A stretch of 51,915 nucleotides of DNA from NCBI GenBank assembly GCA_019239875.1, contig JAFAZI010000087.1, positions 1 to 51,915 on the forward strand, read 5' to 3'. The notes beneath the pieces are model-generated. The model searched no databases. It was not told the origin of the DNA and was given only the letters and a program-made list of their open reading frames with translations. Shown one piece after another: positions 8,692-16,133 of the stretch (the stretch's first letter is position 1; every line of letters begins with the position of its first letter). The stretch is from Frankiaceae bacterium (GTDB taxonomy: Bacteria > Actinomycetota > Actinomycetes > JAFAQI01). The position numbers and the translations under genes are program-made.

Positions 8692-8885
8692 GTGAGTGCG
8701 GGCGGAACGTTCTCGATGGCCCTCCACGGTGAGCGCACTATGTTCGGGCAGCCCAAGCTCTCCTTGGGTGTTGCCGTCCCACTTCGGCTCATGCCGCATG
8801 ATGGCACTCATCGGTGAGCAACACGAGGAAAGAGCGGCACTTCGCCGTTGGCTCGCGCTCGGCCGGGTGACTACCTTCTTGCGGG

Positions 8886-9659
8886 ATGGCAGTGATGTAT
8901 TGCGTCGCGCACGCGGCGACCGAAGAGCTGGTGCCAGCCGTTGGCATGTTGAGCGGCCTGACGATGTGCCAGGCACACGGTGGTTTCGTATCGGACTGGT
9001 CTTCAGTGGGTGAGGATCTCCCACGCGAGGCGCGATGCACCGAATGTGGCGAGATCGCGGTTCACGCCGCCTACTTCGTAGTTGAAGGAAGACCGATGTG
9101 TATCCGGCATACGGCCGACGCCGTGTTTTCCCGACGACGACATGGCTGCGCACGATATGGCCGACGCCGCGTCCATCGCGTTGAACGTAAGAGGCGACGC
9201 CTCCGCGTATTAGACGACCTCACCGGCGCTATCAACGACACCGGCAGTTCGCGTCGTTCGGGTCGGTGCTCGTGTGAACCATCGCCCTACCCTCGTACCG
9301 TGCTGTCGACCAGGAGCAGATGGCTAGGTATCTGGCTCCTGTGCGCTGCCGGTGTCACAGGTTTCACGGCCCTTGCTGCGAGCGATGATCTACACACCAG
9401 TTGGGCAGGTACGGCCGGCCTGATGACGCTCGGGTTGGCGATGTCGGTAGGTGGACTCATGTACCCCATCGCGAGATTTGGATGGCGCATATGGCGGCGG
9501 CCACTCGGGGTTCATGCAATTGGTGGCTCACGGGTAGGAGCGGATCGCCACGGAATCCGCGAGGCGACCCGACTGAGTACGTGGCCATATGTACTCCTTA
9601 CCGGTGCCGGTTTCCTGGTCTTCGTCTGGGGAATCCTCAGCGGTGCGCGGGCTGGGTAA
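8886..9659 (+). CDS. Cys/His-rich N-terminus joined to a three-helix membrane region; possibly two genes
   Basis: 257 residues as one open frame. Residues 1-80 are Cys/His-rich (MYCVAH, CQAHGG, CTECGE, CIRH), suggesting two zinc sites. Residues 85-135 are Arg/Ser-rich and unlike a folded protein. Residues 145-255 hold three hydrophobic helices (WLGIWLLCAAGVTGFTALAA, TAGLMTLGLAMSVGGLMYP, YVLLTGAGFLVFVWGIL). A GTG at 9300 (residue 139) follows a TACCCT -10 box by six bases and may start an independent 119-residue membrane protein. Dropping one base of the TTTTCCC run near 9124-9130 lets the Cys-rich part continue as FPDDDMAAHDMADAASIAL and stop at 9213. A TACCTT box eight bases before 8886 suggests a leaderless start. 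Confidence 0.5.
   Translation: MAVMYCVAHAATEELVPAVGMLSGLTMCQAHGGFVSDWSSVGEDLPREARCTECGEIAVHAAYFVVEGRPMCIRHTADAVFSRRRHGCARYGRRRVHRVERKRRRLRVLDDLTGAINDTGSSRRSGRCSCEPSPYPRTVLSTRSRWLGIWLLCAAGVTGFTALAASDDLHTSWAGTAGLMTLGLAMSVGGLMYPIARFGWRIWRRPLGVHAIGGSRVGADRHGIREATRLSTWPYVLLTGAGFLVFVWGILSGARAG
9288..9293 (+). promoter_or_regulatory. TANNNT box before an internal GTG start
   Basis: TACCCT followed by six bases and a GTG at 9300 in frame with the enclosing ORF. It supports an independent leaderless gene covering the membrane part, 9300-9659. Confidence 0.4.
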
Positions 9660-9684
9660 CGGCTCACCTATAGTCTGCGCGCTG
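9660..9684 (+). repeat. Direct repeat copy 2
   Basis: CGGCTC, one extra A, then CCTATAGTCTGCGCGCTG. It begins immediately after the TAA of the preceding membrane ORF. It is followed by a short GC-rich imperfect palindrome (GCGCCCGGGC). Confidence 0.75.
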
Positions 9685-9719
9685 GCGCCCGGGCTCAGGT
9701 GCCCGTCGCAGAACGGCAG

Positions 9720-10376
9720 CTATGCGTCGTCGTCCTTGGCACTTCGGTCTTCGATCGTCCACCGGTGCCAACACGTAAGGCACACGTGCTCGTAGTGAGT
9801 GATCCCGTCCAAGGTTCTGCTGACAGGCGTGGTGATGAAGCGGGAACCGCAGTTCGGACAGAGTGCAGGTCCGCCGTATTTGCGGTGCAACCAGCGATTG
9901 AACCGCCGCGCCTTTAATCGGTCTTCGAAACTCGGCGGTTTACCCGCCTCCAAGACCCACGACTGGATGATCGGACCGGCATGGGCGGTGAGATCTTCAA
10001 CGGTCAAGGAGCCGTATCCCGCTTCGACAAACTCAATCCACACTGCCCCGCGCAATGATTCGTCCGACGACGACGCCCACCGGTCCAACTCCTTATAGAT
10101 TCGCACCACGAGGTCACTCGCTTGGCGAGTGCCAATGTCAGGCAGGTCGGCGAACGCGGGGTCGCGGATTGGCAACGCGGCGTTCCCTTCCTCGCCGAGC
10201 AGATAAGCAACCGCAGGTAGCACGACCTGACCCAGGACGTTGTAAATACCGACCTCTAGGGCGTCTTCGGACTGCATTGATTCAGCCAGCTCCGCCCACG
10301 CGGGTACTAACTCGGGACAGGCGGCCAGCAGTCCATCAACAGCCTGCTGGTATGTCTCGGGCGCCCGCTCCACCAC
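9720..10376 (-). CDS. Uncharacterised protein with C-terminal zinc ribbon
   Basis: 218 residues from GTG. The N-terminal 170 residues are mostly helical and acidic (WAELAESMQSEDALEVGIYNV, LPAVAYLLGEEG, DLVVRIYKELDRW). The C-terminus carries two CxxC knuckles, LCPNCGSRF and VCLTCWHRW, about 28 residues apart: a zinc-ribbon layout. I do not recognise a named family; the N-terminal part resembles uncharacterised proteins found beside toxin-immunity or accessory genes, but that is only an impression. Intracellular, with no signal or membrane segments. It is divergent from the DUF222/HNH gene, sharing a 165-base promoter region. Confidence 0.7.
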   Translation of the reverse strand: MVERAPETYQQAVDGLLAACPELVPAWAELAESMQSEDALEVGIYNVLGQVVLPAVAYLLGEEGNAALPIRDPAFADLPDIGTRQASDLVVRIYKELDRWASSSDESLRGAVWIEFVEAGYGSLTVEDLTAHAGPIIQSWVLEAGKPPSFEDRLKARRFNRWLHRKYGGPALCPNCGSRFITTPVSRTLDGITHYEHVCLTCWHRWTIEDRSAKDDDA

Positions 10377-10528
10377 CGAAGTATCGCCTTGAGAACCGCG
10401 CTGGAACGCCGGTTACCGTCGCTCCCGAACGGGTGGAAATTTGCCAAGCCGGCGACCGCGCCGCACTGCCACTAGGCAATGTCATCGATGTCCCGAGACA
10501 TCCCAGCGAAAGTGTCGCCACCACCATC

Positions 10529-10549
10529 TATAGTCGAACGCATGTTCGA
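10529..10549 (+). promoter_or_regulatory. -10 box with overlapping LexA/SOS-box-like palindrome on the start codon
   Basis: TATAGT is followed seven bases later by the ATG. Overlapping both is TCGAAC-GCAT-GTTCGA (10534-10549), a perfect match to the actinobacterial/mycobacterial SOS box TCGAAC-N4-GTTCGA recognised by LexA. A repressor there would cover the -10 element, the transcript start and the initiation codon. Confidence 0.7.
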
Positions 10550-11906
10550 AGTGTCGTTCGGTGAACCGCCTGAGGGGTGGGAGCCGATTCCGCACGAGGT
10601 CCTGGCCGAGGTTGATTGGAACGAACTCGATCCGCCGCCGGTCGGGATGCGATCCCTCGAGCCTGACGACTTCGTCGGATTAGCGATCAACCAGGGCCTC
10701 AGTGCAGACGCTCTGGGCTTGATCGCAGCAGTGCCACCTGAGCAGATGTCGGATGCGGCTCGCAGCCACGCGCTGCGGCGCTTGGAGCAGATGTCCGCAC
10801 ACATCGATGAGCTCAAGGTGAGGATCACCGCAGCGATCGCGGGACCCGCGCCAGTTGACGAGGCCGCGCGACGCGATGACTTCTCCTCACACGAGGTCGG
10901 CGTTGCGACGAAATGCAGTGTGTACGCCGCCGACGGCAAGGTTGCGTTCGCGCGTGACCTGGCGTCCCGCTTCCGGGCTACGGCGCACGCAATGCGCGAA
11001 GGGCGGATCACGCTGATCCAGGCCAAGGCGATGGCCGAGTCGCTGGCACATCTCGACGATGAAATTGCACAGAAGATCGAGAGCAGGCTGCTCGCATTCT
11101 CCTACCGTCAGGATCTGACCAGTTTCAAAGCCGCGATCCGCCGGTGGCGGATCAAGTTGGATCCAACCTGGACACCCAAGGCCGAGAAGGCGCGTGCCGA
11201 GGTTGTCGTGGAACACACGCCCGGTGATGACGGAACGGGCGAGATCTACATCCGCGGTCCGTTGGAGCACACCGCGGGCATCGCGAAGGCGCTCGACGCG
11301 GAAGCGTCCAAAACCAAGCACGAGTTGGGGGGCACTGCTGCTGCGCGCAAGCTCGCCGCGCTACGCGACATGGTCGACAGATATCTCGCCTCGCCGAACG
11401 CAGCCAAGCTGCACGGCCGGTTGCCGTTCGTCAACGTCACCATCGACCTCGCCACGCTGCTCAAGCTTCGCGACGGCATCGCTGAGATCGTCGGCGTTGG
11501 AGCCGTGCCCGCCGACGTGGCCCGCTGGCTGCTCGCCGACGGCGCACCACTGCGGCGCTTGGTGATTGATCCGCTCAACGGTCAGCTGCTCGACACCGGC
11601 ACCAACGCCTATACGGTGCCACCCTGGCTCGCGGAACACCTGATCGGACGAAACCCGACGGCGGCGGCGCCACACTCACACGTGCCTTCCGCCGGATGCG
11701 ACATGGAGCACAACGTTCCTCACGATCGCGGCGGTGCCACCAACCTCCGTAACAACACCCCCGTCGATCGGCGGTGGCATCGTGCGAAGACGCACGCCGA
11801 GTGGAGTTATGAGAAGGACCACGAGACCGGCGTCGTCGTGTGGACGAGTCCGGTCAGTGGTTTGACCTGCGAGATCCATCCATACGACTACCGGGCGGGA
11901 CCATAG
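10542..11906 (+). CDS. DUF222 / HNH endonuclease domain protein (13E12 repeat family)
   Basis: 454 residues. The DUF222 region covers most of the protein (from RRLEQMSAHIDELKVRITAAI through the RFRATAHAMREGRITLIQAKAM and DMVDRYLASPNAAKL stretches). A C-terminal HNH-like module follows (AGCDMEHNVPHDRGGATNL, then DRRWHRAKTH). Against the usual C-x-x-DH-P-GG-T-N-L-C-x-x-HH core, the second Cys appears replaced (NTPVDRRWH) and DH reads EH, so nuclease activity is uncertain. These multicopy actinobacterial genes are often DNA-damage induced, and the SOS-box-like palindrome on this start codon fits. The start is chosen by the -10 box; an earlier ATG at 10479 is in frame but would lie upstream of that promoter. 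Confidence 0.85.
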   Translation: MFEVSFGEPPEGWEPIPHEVLAEVDWNELDPPPVGMRSLEPDDFVGLAINQGLSADALGLIAAVPPEQMSDAARSHALRRLEQMSAHIDELKVRITAAIAGPAPVDEAARRDDFSSHEVGVATKCSVYAADGKVAFARDLASRFRATAHAMREGRITLIQAKAMAESLAHLDDEIAQKIESRLLAFSYRQDLTSFKAAIRRWRIKLDPTWTPKAEKARAEVVVEHTPGDDGTGEIYIRGPLEHTAGIAKALDAEASKTKHELGGTAAARKLAALRDMVDRYLASPNAAKLHGRLPFVNVTIDLATLLKLRDGIAEIVGVGAVPADVARWLLADGAPLRRLVIDPLNGQLLDTGTNAYTVPPWLAEHLIGRNPTAAAPHSHVPSAGCDMEHNVPHDRGGATNLRNNTPVDRRWHRAKTHAEWSYEKDHETGVVVWTSPVSGLTCEIHPYDYRAGP

Positions 11907-11931
11907 TCGGGACGTGCCGAGCTGCCACGTC

Positions 11932-11937
11932 TACGGT
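11932..11937 (+). promoter_or_regulatory. TANNNT box for the leaderless DUF2007 gene
   Basis: TACGGT, six bases, then GTG. It decides the start against an upstream in-frame ATG at 11914. Confidence 0.5.
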
Positions 11938-11943
11938 GATCTC

Positions 11944-12231
11944 GTGAGTGAGACTGCGGACGGCAAGCCGGTACGGCGGGGGTGGCTCGGCCGGCTGTTC
12001 GGCAGCGGCGCCGACGACCCTGATGCCCCGGTTACGATCGCCACGTTGGACAGTCGTGCTGAGGCCGAGTTGCTCGCCGGATTCCTTCGCGACAAGTCCG
12101 TGCACGCCATCGTGTCCGCGGACGACGAAGGCGGCCTCGCGCCGAACATCGCCGCGATGCGACGAGTCCGGGTCCTGGTTCGAGGCACCGACGCGGCGCG
12201 GGCACGCGAGCTGTTGGACGACGTCAGCTAA
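11944..12231 (+). CDS. DUF2007-type putative signal-transducing protein
   Basis: 95 residues. The C-terminal 65 residues match the DUF2007 ferredoxin-like fold: TIATLDSRAEAELLAGFLR, a short loop (KSVHAIVSADDEGG), then VRVLVRGTDAARARELLDD. A basic N-terminal tail (KPVRRGWLGRLFG) precedes it. The family is small and of unknown role. Its TAA shares the tetranucleotide CTAA with the TAG of the convergent oxidoreductase gene, so the two 3' ends overlap. Confidence 0.72.
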   Translation: MSETADGKPVRRGWLGRLFGSGADDPDAPVTIATLDSRAEAELLAGFLRDKSVHAIVSADDEGGLAPNIAAMRRVRVLVRGTDAARARELLDDVS

Positions 12232-13556
12232 CTCGTCAGCCGGTCCAGCAACGCCGCGCGTCGAGACGGTCGGCCGGTTCGCGCCTCGGCGCGATCGGCG
12301 GATGCCATCAATGCGGTCATCCCGCGGACACCTAGCCACCGCAACGGCTCCGGCTCCCAGCGCCGCCACTTGTGACCGACCCACGGAAGTGTCGTGCGGT
12401 CGGTGTCATGTCCGAGGATCAGGTCCGCGAGCGTCTGCCCGGCCAGCGCCGTACATGCGACGCCGTCACCTACGTACCCTCCGGCCCAGGCCAGTCCGCT
12501 GGCGCGGTCCAGCGTGACTGACGGCATGAAGTCGCGCGGAACCCCGATCACCCCACCCCACCGATGCGTGATCGCCGCCCCGTTGGTCTGCGGAAGCAGC
12601 TCGTGCAAGGCGGACTCCAGCCCGGCGTAGGTCGCCGAGTGCCCGGCCGACCCAGTGGTCTGAGAGCCGAACCGGTACGGCGCGCCGCGACCTCCGAACA
12701 CGATGCGGTCGTCGGCCGTGCGCTGCGCGTAGATGATCAGGTGCCGTTCATCGGCCAACGTCTCGCGTTCTCGCCAGCCGATCTGCGACCAGACCGAGTG
12801 CGGCAGAGGTTCGGTCGCGATGATCAGCGACCACACCGGCGCGAGCAGGCGATGACTGTCGGGGATGTCTGCGGTGTAACCCTCGGTGGCGCGCACGACG
12901 ATGTTCGCGCGCAACGTCCCGGCGCGGGTGACGACTCGACCCGGGTGGACGCCGGTGGCCATCGTCCCCTCGAAGATCGTGGCGCCCTGCGCCTCGACAA
13001 CTCGGGCGAGACCGCGCACCAACCGGCCCGGGTGGATCGCGGCGCAGTGACGGTTGAAGACGCCGCCGTCGACGCCGGCCGCGGCGACGCGTCGCGTCGC
13101 CTCCTCCGCATCCAGCCACTGACCGCTGCCCTCCGCGCGAAGTCGGGCCAGTTGGGCAGGGCCGCGCGCCAGGGTGAGCGTCCCACCCTTGACGTAATCG
13201 GCATCGACGCCGTTGCGCCGGCACCACTCACCGATCTCGTCGACCACCTCCTGCAGTGCACGCTCCATCCGCCGGGCGGCGTCGGGTCCGTGATCTCGTG
13301 CGATCCGGGTCCATGGCACCGGGAACAACGCCGAACACCAGCCGCCGTTGCGACCTGACGCACCCCAGCCAGCGACGTGTCGCTCGACCAGCACGACGCG
13401 AAGGGTCGGGTCCTCGCGCAGCAGGTGGTGCGCGGTCCACAGGCCCGTGAATCCCGCGCCCACGATCGCGACGTCCGCCGAGAGGCTTGCCGTCATGGGT
13501 GGTCGAGGCGTCAGGTCGTCACCGCAGGTCTCCAGCCACAGCGACGGTGCCGTCAT
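12228..13556 (-). CDS. FAD-dependent amine oxidoreductase (DAO family, PuuB-like)
   Basis: 442 residues. An N-terminal Rossmann motif (DVAIVGAGFTGLWTAHHLL, Gly33/35/38) binds FAD. The ASGRNGGW motif and the C-terminal GGYVGDGVACTALAGQTLADL are typical of gamma-glutamylputrescine oxidase and related DAO-fold enzymes. In the putrescine pathway these oxidise an amine to the aldehyde with O2. The ATG overlaps the stop of the upstream split-barrel gene (ATGA), so the two are coupled. An aminotransferase, aldehyde dehydrogenase and agmatinase nearby support polyamine degradation as the role. Exact substrate not provable from sequence. Confidence 0.82.
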   Translation of the reverse strand: MTAPSLWLETCGDDLTPRPPMTASLSADVAIVGAGFTGLWTAHHLLREDPTLRVVLVERHVAGWGASGRNGGWCSALFPVPWTRIARDHGPDAARRMERALQEVVDEIGEWCRRNGVDADYVKGGTLTLARGPAQLARLRAEGSGQWLDAEEATRRVAAAGVDGGVFNRHCAAIHPGRLVRGLARVVEAQGATIFEGTMATGVHPGRVVTRAGTLRANIVVRATEGYTADIPDSHRLLAPVWSLIIATEPLPHSVWSQIGWRERETLADERHLIIYAQRTADDRIVFGGRGAPYRFGSQTTGSAGHSATYAGLESALHELLPQTNGAAITHRWGGVIGVPRDFMPSVTLDRASGLAWAGGYVGDGVACTALAGQTLADLILGHDTDRTTLPWVGHKWRRWEPEPLRWLGVRGMTALMASADRAEARTGRPSRRAALLDRLTS

Positions 13557-14182
13557 GCGTGCCACGACTTCACGTACGACGGCGGTGGGCCGCCTCGCTC
13601 GGTGACGGGCGGCCCAGGCTGCAACCGTAACGGCACCACGCCGGCCCACGGCGTCCAGCCCGCGTCGTCCTCGACGTACTCCGGCGCAGCATCACTCACC
13701 TTGACCGACCATTCCTCGATCGGCAACGCAACGACCGAGGTTGCAGCGAGCTCTCTGCGATTCGGTGGGCGCGCATCAGCCCGCCGGCCAGGGAGCAGAT
13801 GATCGCTCAAGCAGTCGAGCGCTTCCCGCTTCTCGCCTCCCGTCAACGAAACCCCGGCGCCGATGACCACGGCACTGCGATAGTGCATCGAGGACTCGAA
13901 CAGTGACGTCGCGACAACCAGGCCGTCGAGCAACGTGACGGTCACGCACGCCGCTGCGCCTGAACCGAGCGCGCGAAACAGCCGGCTTCCGGTTGAGCCG
14001 TGCAGCAGGAGCCGGTCGCCGGATCGGGCGTAGCCGCACGGCATGACGAAGGGCTGCTCCCCATCCGCGATCCCGACGTGGGCAACCAGCGCTTCGTCGA
14101 GAATCGCGTACAGGACCGCCAGATCCGTGACGGCCTTCTCGGGGAGCCGGCGGACCTCGGTCCGTGGGCGCGGTGCCCGCAT
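13553..14182 (-). CDS. Pyridoxamine 5'-phosphate oxidase-like FMN-binding split-barrel protein
   Basis: 209 residues. TEVRRLPEKA near the start and AHVGIADGEQPFVMPCGYAR, then LLLHGSTGSRLFRAL, match the flavin-binding split-barrel (Nim-like) family. The C-terminal EEWSVKVSDAAPEYVEDD and WAGVVPLRL are typical of that group. The family binds FMN or F420 and reduces small molecules; some members process heterocyclic amines. It lies 4 bases after the aminotransferase stop and overlaps the oxidoreductase start, so it is the middle gene of a minus-strand operon. AGGAG abuts the chosen ATG, which is tighter than usual. Confidence 0.8.
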   Translation of the reverse strand: MRAPRPRTEVRRLPEKAVTDLAVLYAILDEALVAHVGIADGEQPFVMPCGYARSGDRLLLHGSTGSRLFRALGSGAAACVTVTLLDGLVVATSLFESSMHYRSAVVIGAGVSLTGGEKREALDCLSDHLLPGRRADARPPNRRELAATSVVALPIEEWSVKVSDAAPEYVEDDAGWTPWAGVVPLRLQPGPPVTERGGPPPSYVKSWHA

Positions 14183-14186
14183 CTCC

Positions 14187-15548
14187 TTACAGGCGGTTTG
14201 CTGCTTCGGTCAGGACCGCGCGCAGGATCTGCTCGATCTCGTCGAACTGAGCCTGCTCGCAGATCAGCGGAGGTGAGAGCTGAAGCACCGGGTCGCCACG
14301 GTCATCGGCTCGGCAGATCAGGCCGTGCTCGAACAGTGCACCGGAGAGGTAGCCGCGGAGCAGCCGCTCGCTCTCCTCGTCGTTGAACGTCTCCTTCGTC
14401 GCCTTGTCCTTCACCAGCTCGAGCGCGAGGAAGTATCCGTCGCCACGAACGTCGCCGACGATCGGCAGGTCGTAGAGCTTCTCGATGGTCGATCGGAACG
14501 CAGCGGCGTTGTCGCGCACGTGAGCGTTCAAGCTCTCGCGCTCGAAGACGTCGAGGTTGGCGAGCGCGACCGCGCAGGACACCGGATGACCCGCGAAGGT
14601 GATCCCGTGCAGGAACGAGGTCTCGTCCTTGAGGAACGGTTCGATCAGCCGGTCCGAGGCGAGCATCGCGCCGATCGGTGCATAGCCACTGGTCATGCCC
14701 TTGGCGGTGAGGATGATGTCCGGCTGGTAGTCGAAGCGCTGCGCACCGAACCACTCACCGAGCCGGCCGAACGCGCAGATCACTTCGTCGCTGACGAGTA
14801 GGACGCCGTACTTGTCGCAGATCTCACGCACCCGCTGGAAGTAGCCGGGCGGGGGAGTGAAGCAACCGCCGGAGTTCTGCACGGGCTCGAGGAACACGGC
14901 GGCGACGGTGCTCGGGTCCTCCCGCAAGATCGCTCGCTCGATCTCGTCGGCGGCCCACACGCCGAACCGATCGAGGTCGTCACCATGCTCAGGTGCTCGA
15001 TAGAAGTTCGTGTTCGGGACCTTGATGGCGCCAGGAACCAGCGGCTCGAACATCGACTTGATCGCCGTGACGCCGTTGATCGACAGCGCGCCCATCGTCG
15101 TGCCGTGGTAGGCGATGTCCCGGCTGACGACCTTGTAGCGCATCGGCTCGCCGGTGACCTTGAAGTACTGCCGGGCGAGCTTCCACGCGCTCTCGACCGC
15201 CTCGCTGCCGCCGGTCGTGAAGAAGACCCGGTTGATGTCACCCGGCGCATAGGTCGCGAGCCGCTCGGCCAGCTCGACCGCGACCGGGTGCGCGTAGGAC
15301 CACAGCGGGAAGTAGGCGAGCTGCTCGGCCTGCTTCGAGGCCGCGGCGGCGATCTCCTGACGGCCATGGCCGACCTGTACGACGAACAGGCCCGACAGCC
15401 CGTCGAGGTACCGCTTGCCATGCGAGTCCCAGACGTAGGCGCCCTCGCCGCGCTCGATGACCGGGATGTCGTGGTCGGCATAGGTGGACATGCGCGTGAA
15501 GTGCATCCACAGGTGTCGCTTCGCGGCTGCCTGCAGGTCGGTGCTCAT
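14187..15548 (-). CDS. Class III PLP aminotransferase, probably polyamine (putrescine) transaminase
   Basis: 453 residues. Motifs in order: YVWDSHGKRYLDGLSGLFVV near the N-terminus, FFTTGGSEAVESAWKLARQY for phosphate binding, YHGTTMGALS, FLEPVQNSGGCF, LVSDEVICAFGRLGEWFG with the cofactor Asp, and TAKGMTSGYAPIGA with the Schiff-base Lys. The family converts omega-amines (putrescine, beta-alanine, GABA) to aldehydes. Placement after an Lrp/AsnC gene (13-base gap) and opposite an aldehyde dehydrogenase suggests putrescine to 4-aminobutanal. An ATG eight codons earlier (MFDERACP) would overlap the regulator's end and is less likely. Confidence 0.87.
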   Translation of the reverse strand: MSTDLQAAAKRHLWMHFTRMSTYADHDIPVIERGEGAYVWDSHGKRYLDGLSGLFVVQVGHGRQEIAAAASKQAEQLAYFPLWSYAHPVAVELAERLATYAPGDINRVFFTTGGSEAVESAWKLARQYFKVTGEPMRYKVVSRDIAYHGTTMGALSINGVTAIKSMFEPLVPGAIKVPNTNFYRAPEHGDDLDRFGVWAADEIERAILREDPSTVAAVFLEPVQNSGGCFTPPPGYFQRVREICDKYGVLLVSDEVICAFGRLGEWFGAQRFDYQPDIILTAKGMTSGYAPIGAMLASDRLIEPFLKDETSFLHGITFAGHPVSCAVALANLDVFERESLNAHVRDNAAAFRSTIEKLYDLPIVGDVRGDGYFLALELVKDKATKETFNDEESERLLRGYLSGALFEHGLICRADDRGDPVLQLSPPLICEQAQFDEIEQILRAVLTEAANRL

Positions 15549-15561
15549 CGGACACGCTCTC

Positions 15562-16023
15562 TCATCGAACACCCCAGGTGTAGGTCTGTTTCGCCAGTTT
15601 CAGATAGACGAAGGTCTCGGAGTCGCGGACGCCGGGAACCGTGCGGATCGAGTTGTTCAGGACGGAAAGCAGATGGTCGTCGTCGTTGCACACGAGCTCG
15701 ACCAGCAGGTCGAAAGACCCCGCCGTCACGACGACGTAGTCGACCTCCGGCAGCTTCGCGAGCTTCGCAGCAACCTCGGAGAGGTCGCCGTCGGCGCGGA
15801 CGCCGACCATCGCCTGACGGGAGAAGCCGAGCTGCAACGGGTCGGTGACGGCGACGATCTGCATCACGCCCGCGTCCAGCAGGCGCTGGACCCGCTGGCG
15901 CACCGCGGCCTCCGACAGGCCCACCGCCGCCGCGATCGCGGCATACGAGCGGCGCCCGTCGCCCTGCAGCTGTTCGATGATCGCGCGGTTCGCGTCATCG
16001 AGGAGTGGGGACACTGCGGCCAT
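15562..16023 (-). CDS. Lrp/AsnC family transcriptional regulator
   Basis: 153 residues, family length. The N-terminal helix-turn-helix ([20 protein letters not shown], then [21 protein letters not shown]) is followed by the RAM ligand-binding domain ([19 protein letters not shown]). These regulators sense amino acids or related metabolites and usually control adjacent genes and themselves. It heads the minus-strand polyamine operon and is divergent from the aldehyde dehydrogenase, with a perfect inverted repeat between them. The start giving [10 protein letters not shown] is preferred; an ATG ten codons earlier is possible. Confidence 0.88.
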   Translation of the reverse strand: MAAVSPLLDDANRAIIEQLQGDGRRSYAAIAAAVGLSEAAVRQRVQRLLDAGVMQIVAVTDPLQLGFSRQAMVGVRADGDLSEVAAKLAKLPEVDYVVVTAGSFDLLVELVCNDDDHLLSVLNNSIRTVPGVRDSETFVYLKLAKQTYTWGVR

Positions 16024-16060
16024 CCCTCGACTGTGCTCCCAGAAACCGCGCATTGCAAGT

Positions 16061-16096
16061 GAATCCGTCGGCCAGTGGGCATTTCACGACGGATTC
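16061..16096. promoter_or_regulatory. Perfect inverted repeat, probable Lrp/AsnC operator
   Basis: GAATCCGTCG, 16-base spacer, CGACGGATTC. The two half-sites match perfectly and lie in the 110-base gap between the divergent regulator and dehydrogenase genes, where an autoregulator controlling both would bind. The direct assignment to this Lrp is inference. Confidence 0.6.
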
Positions 16097-16133
16097 CCTT
16101 GTCGAACCCGCCTCACGATGCGAGAGTCACCGT

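Noticed and set aside
7036-9684. Direct repeats as attachment sites of an integrative element
   Set aside because: No integrase, tRNA gene or mobility gene lies between or beside them; kept only as repeats.
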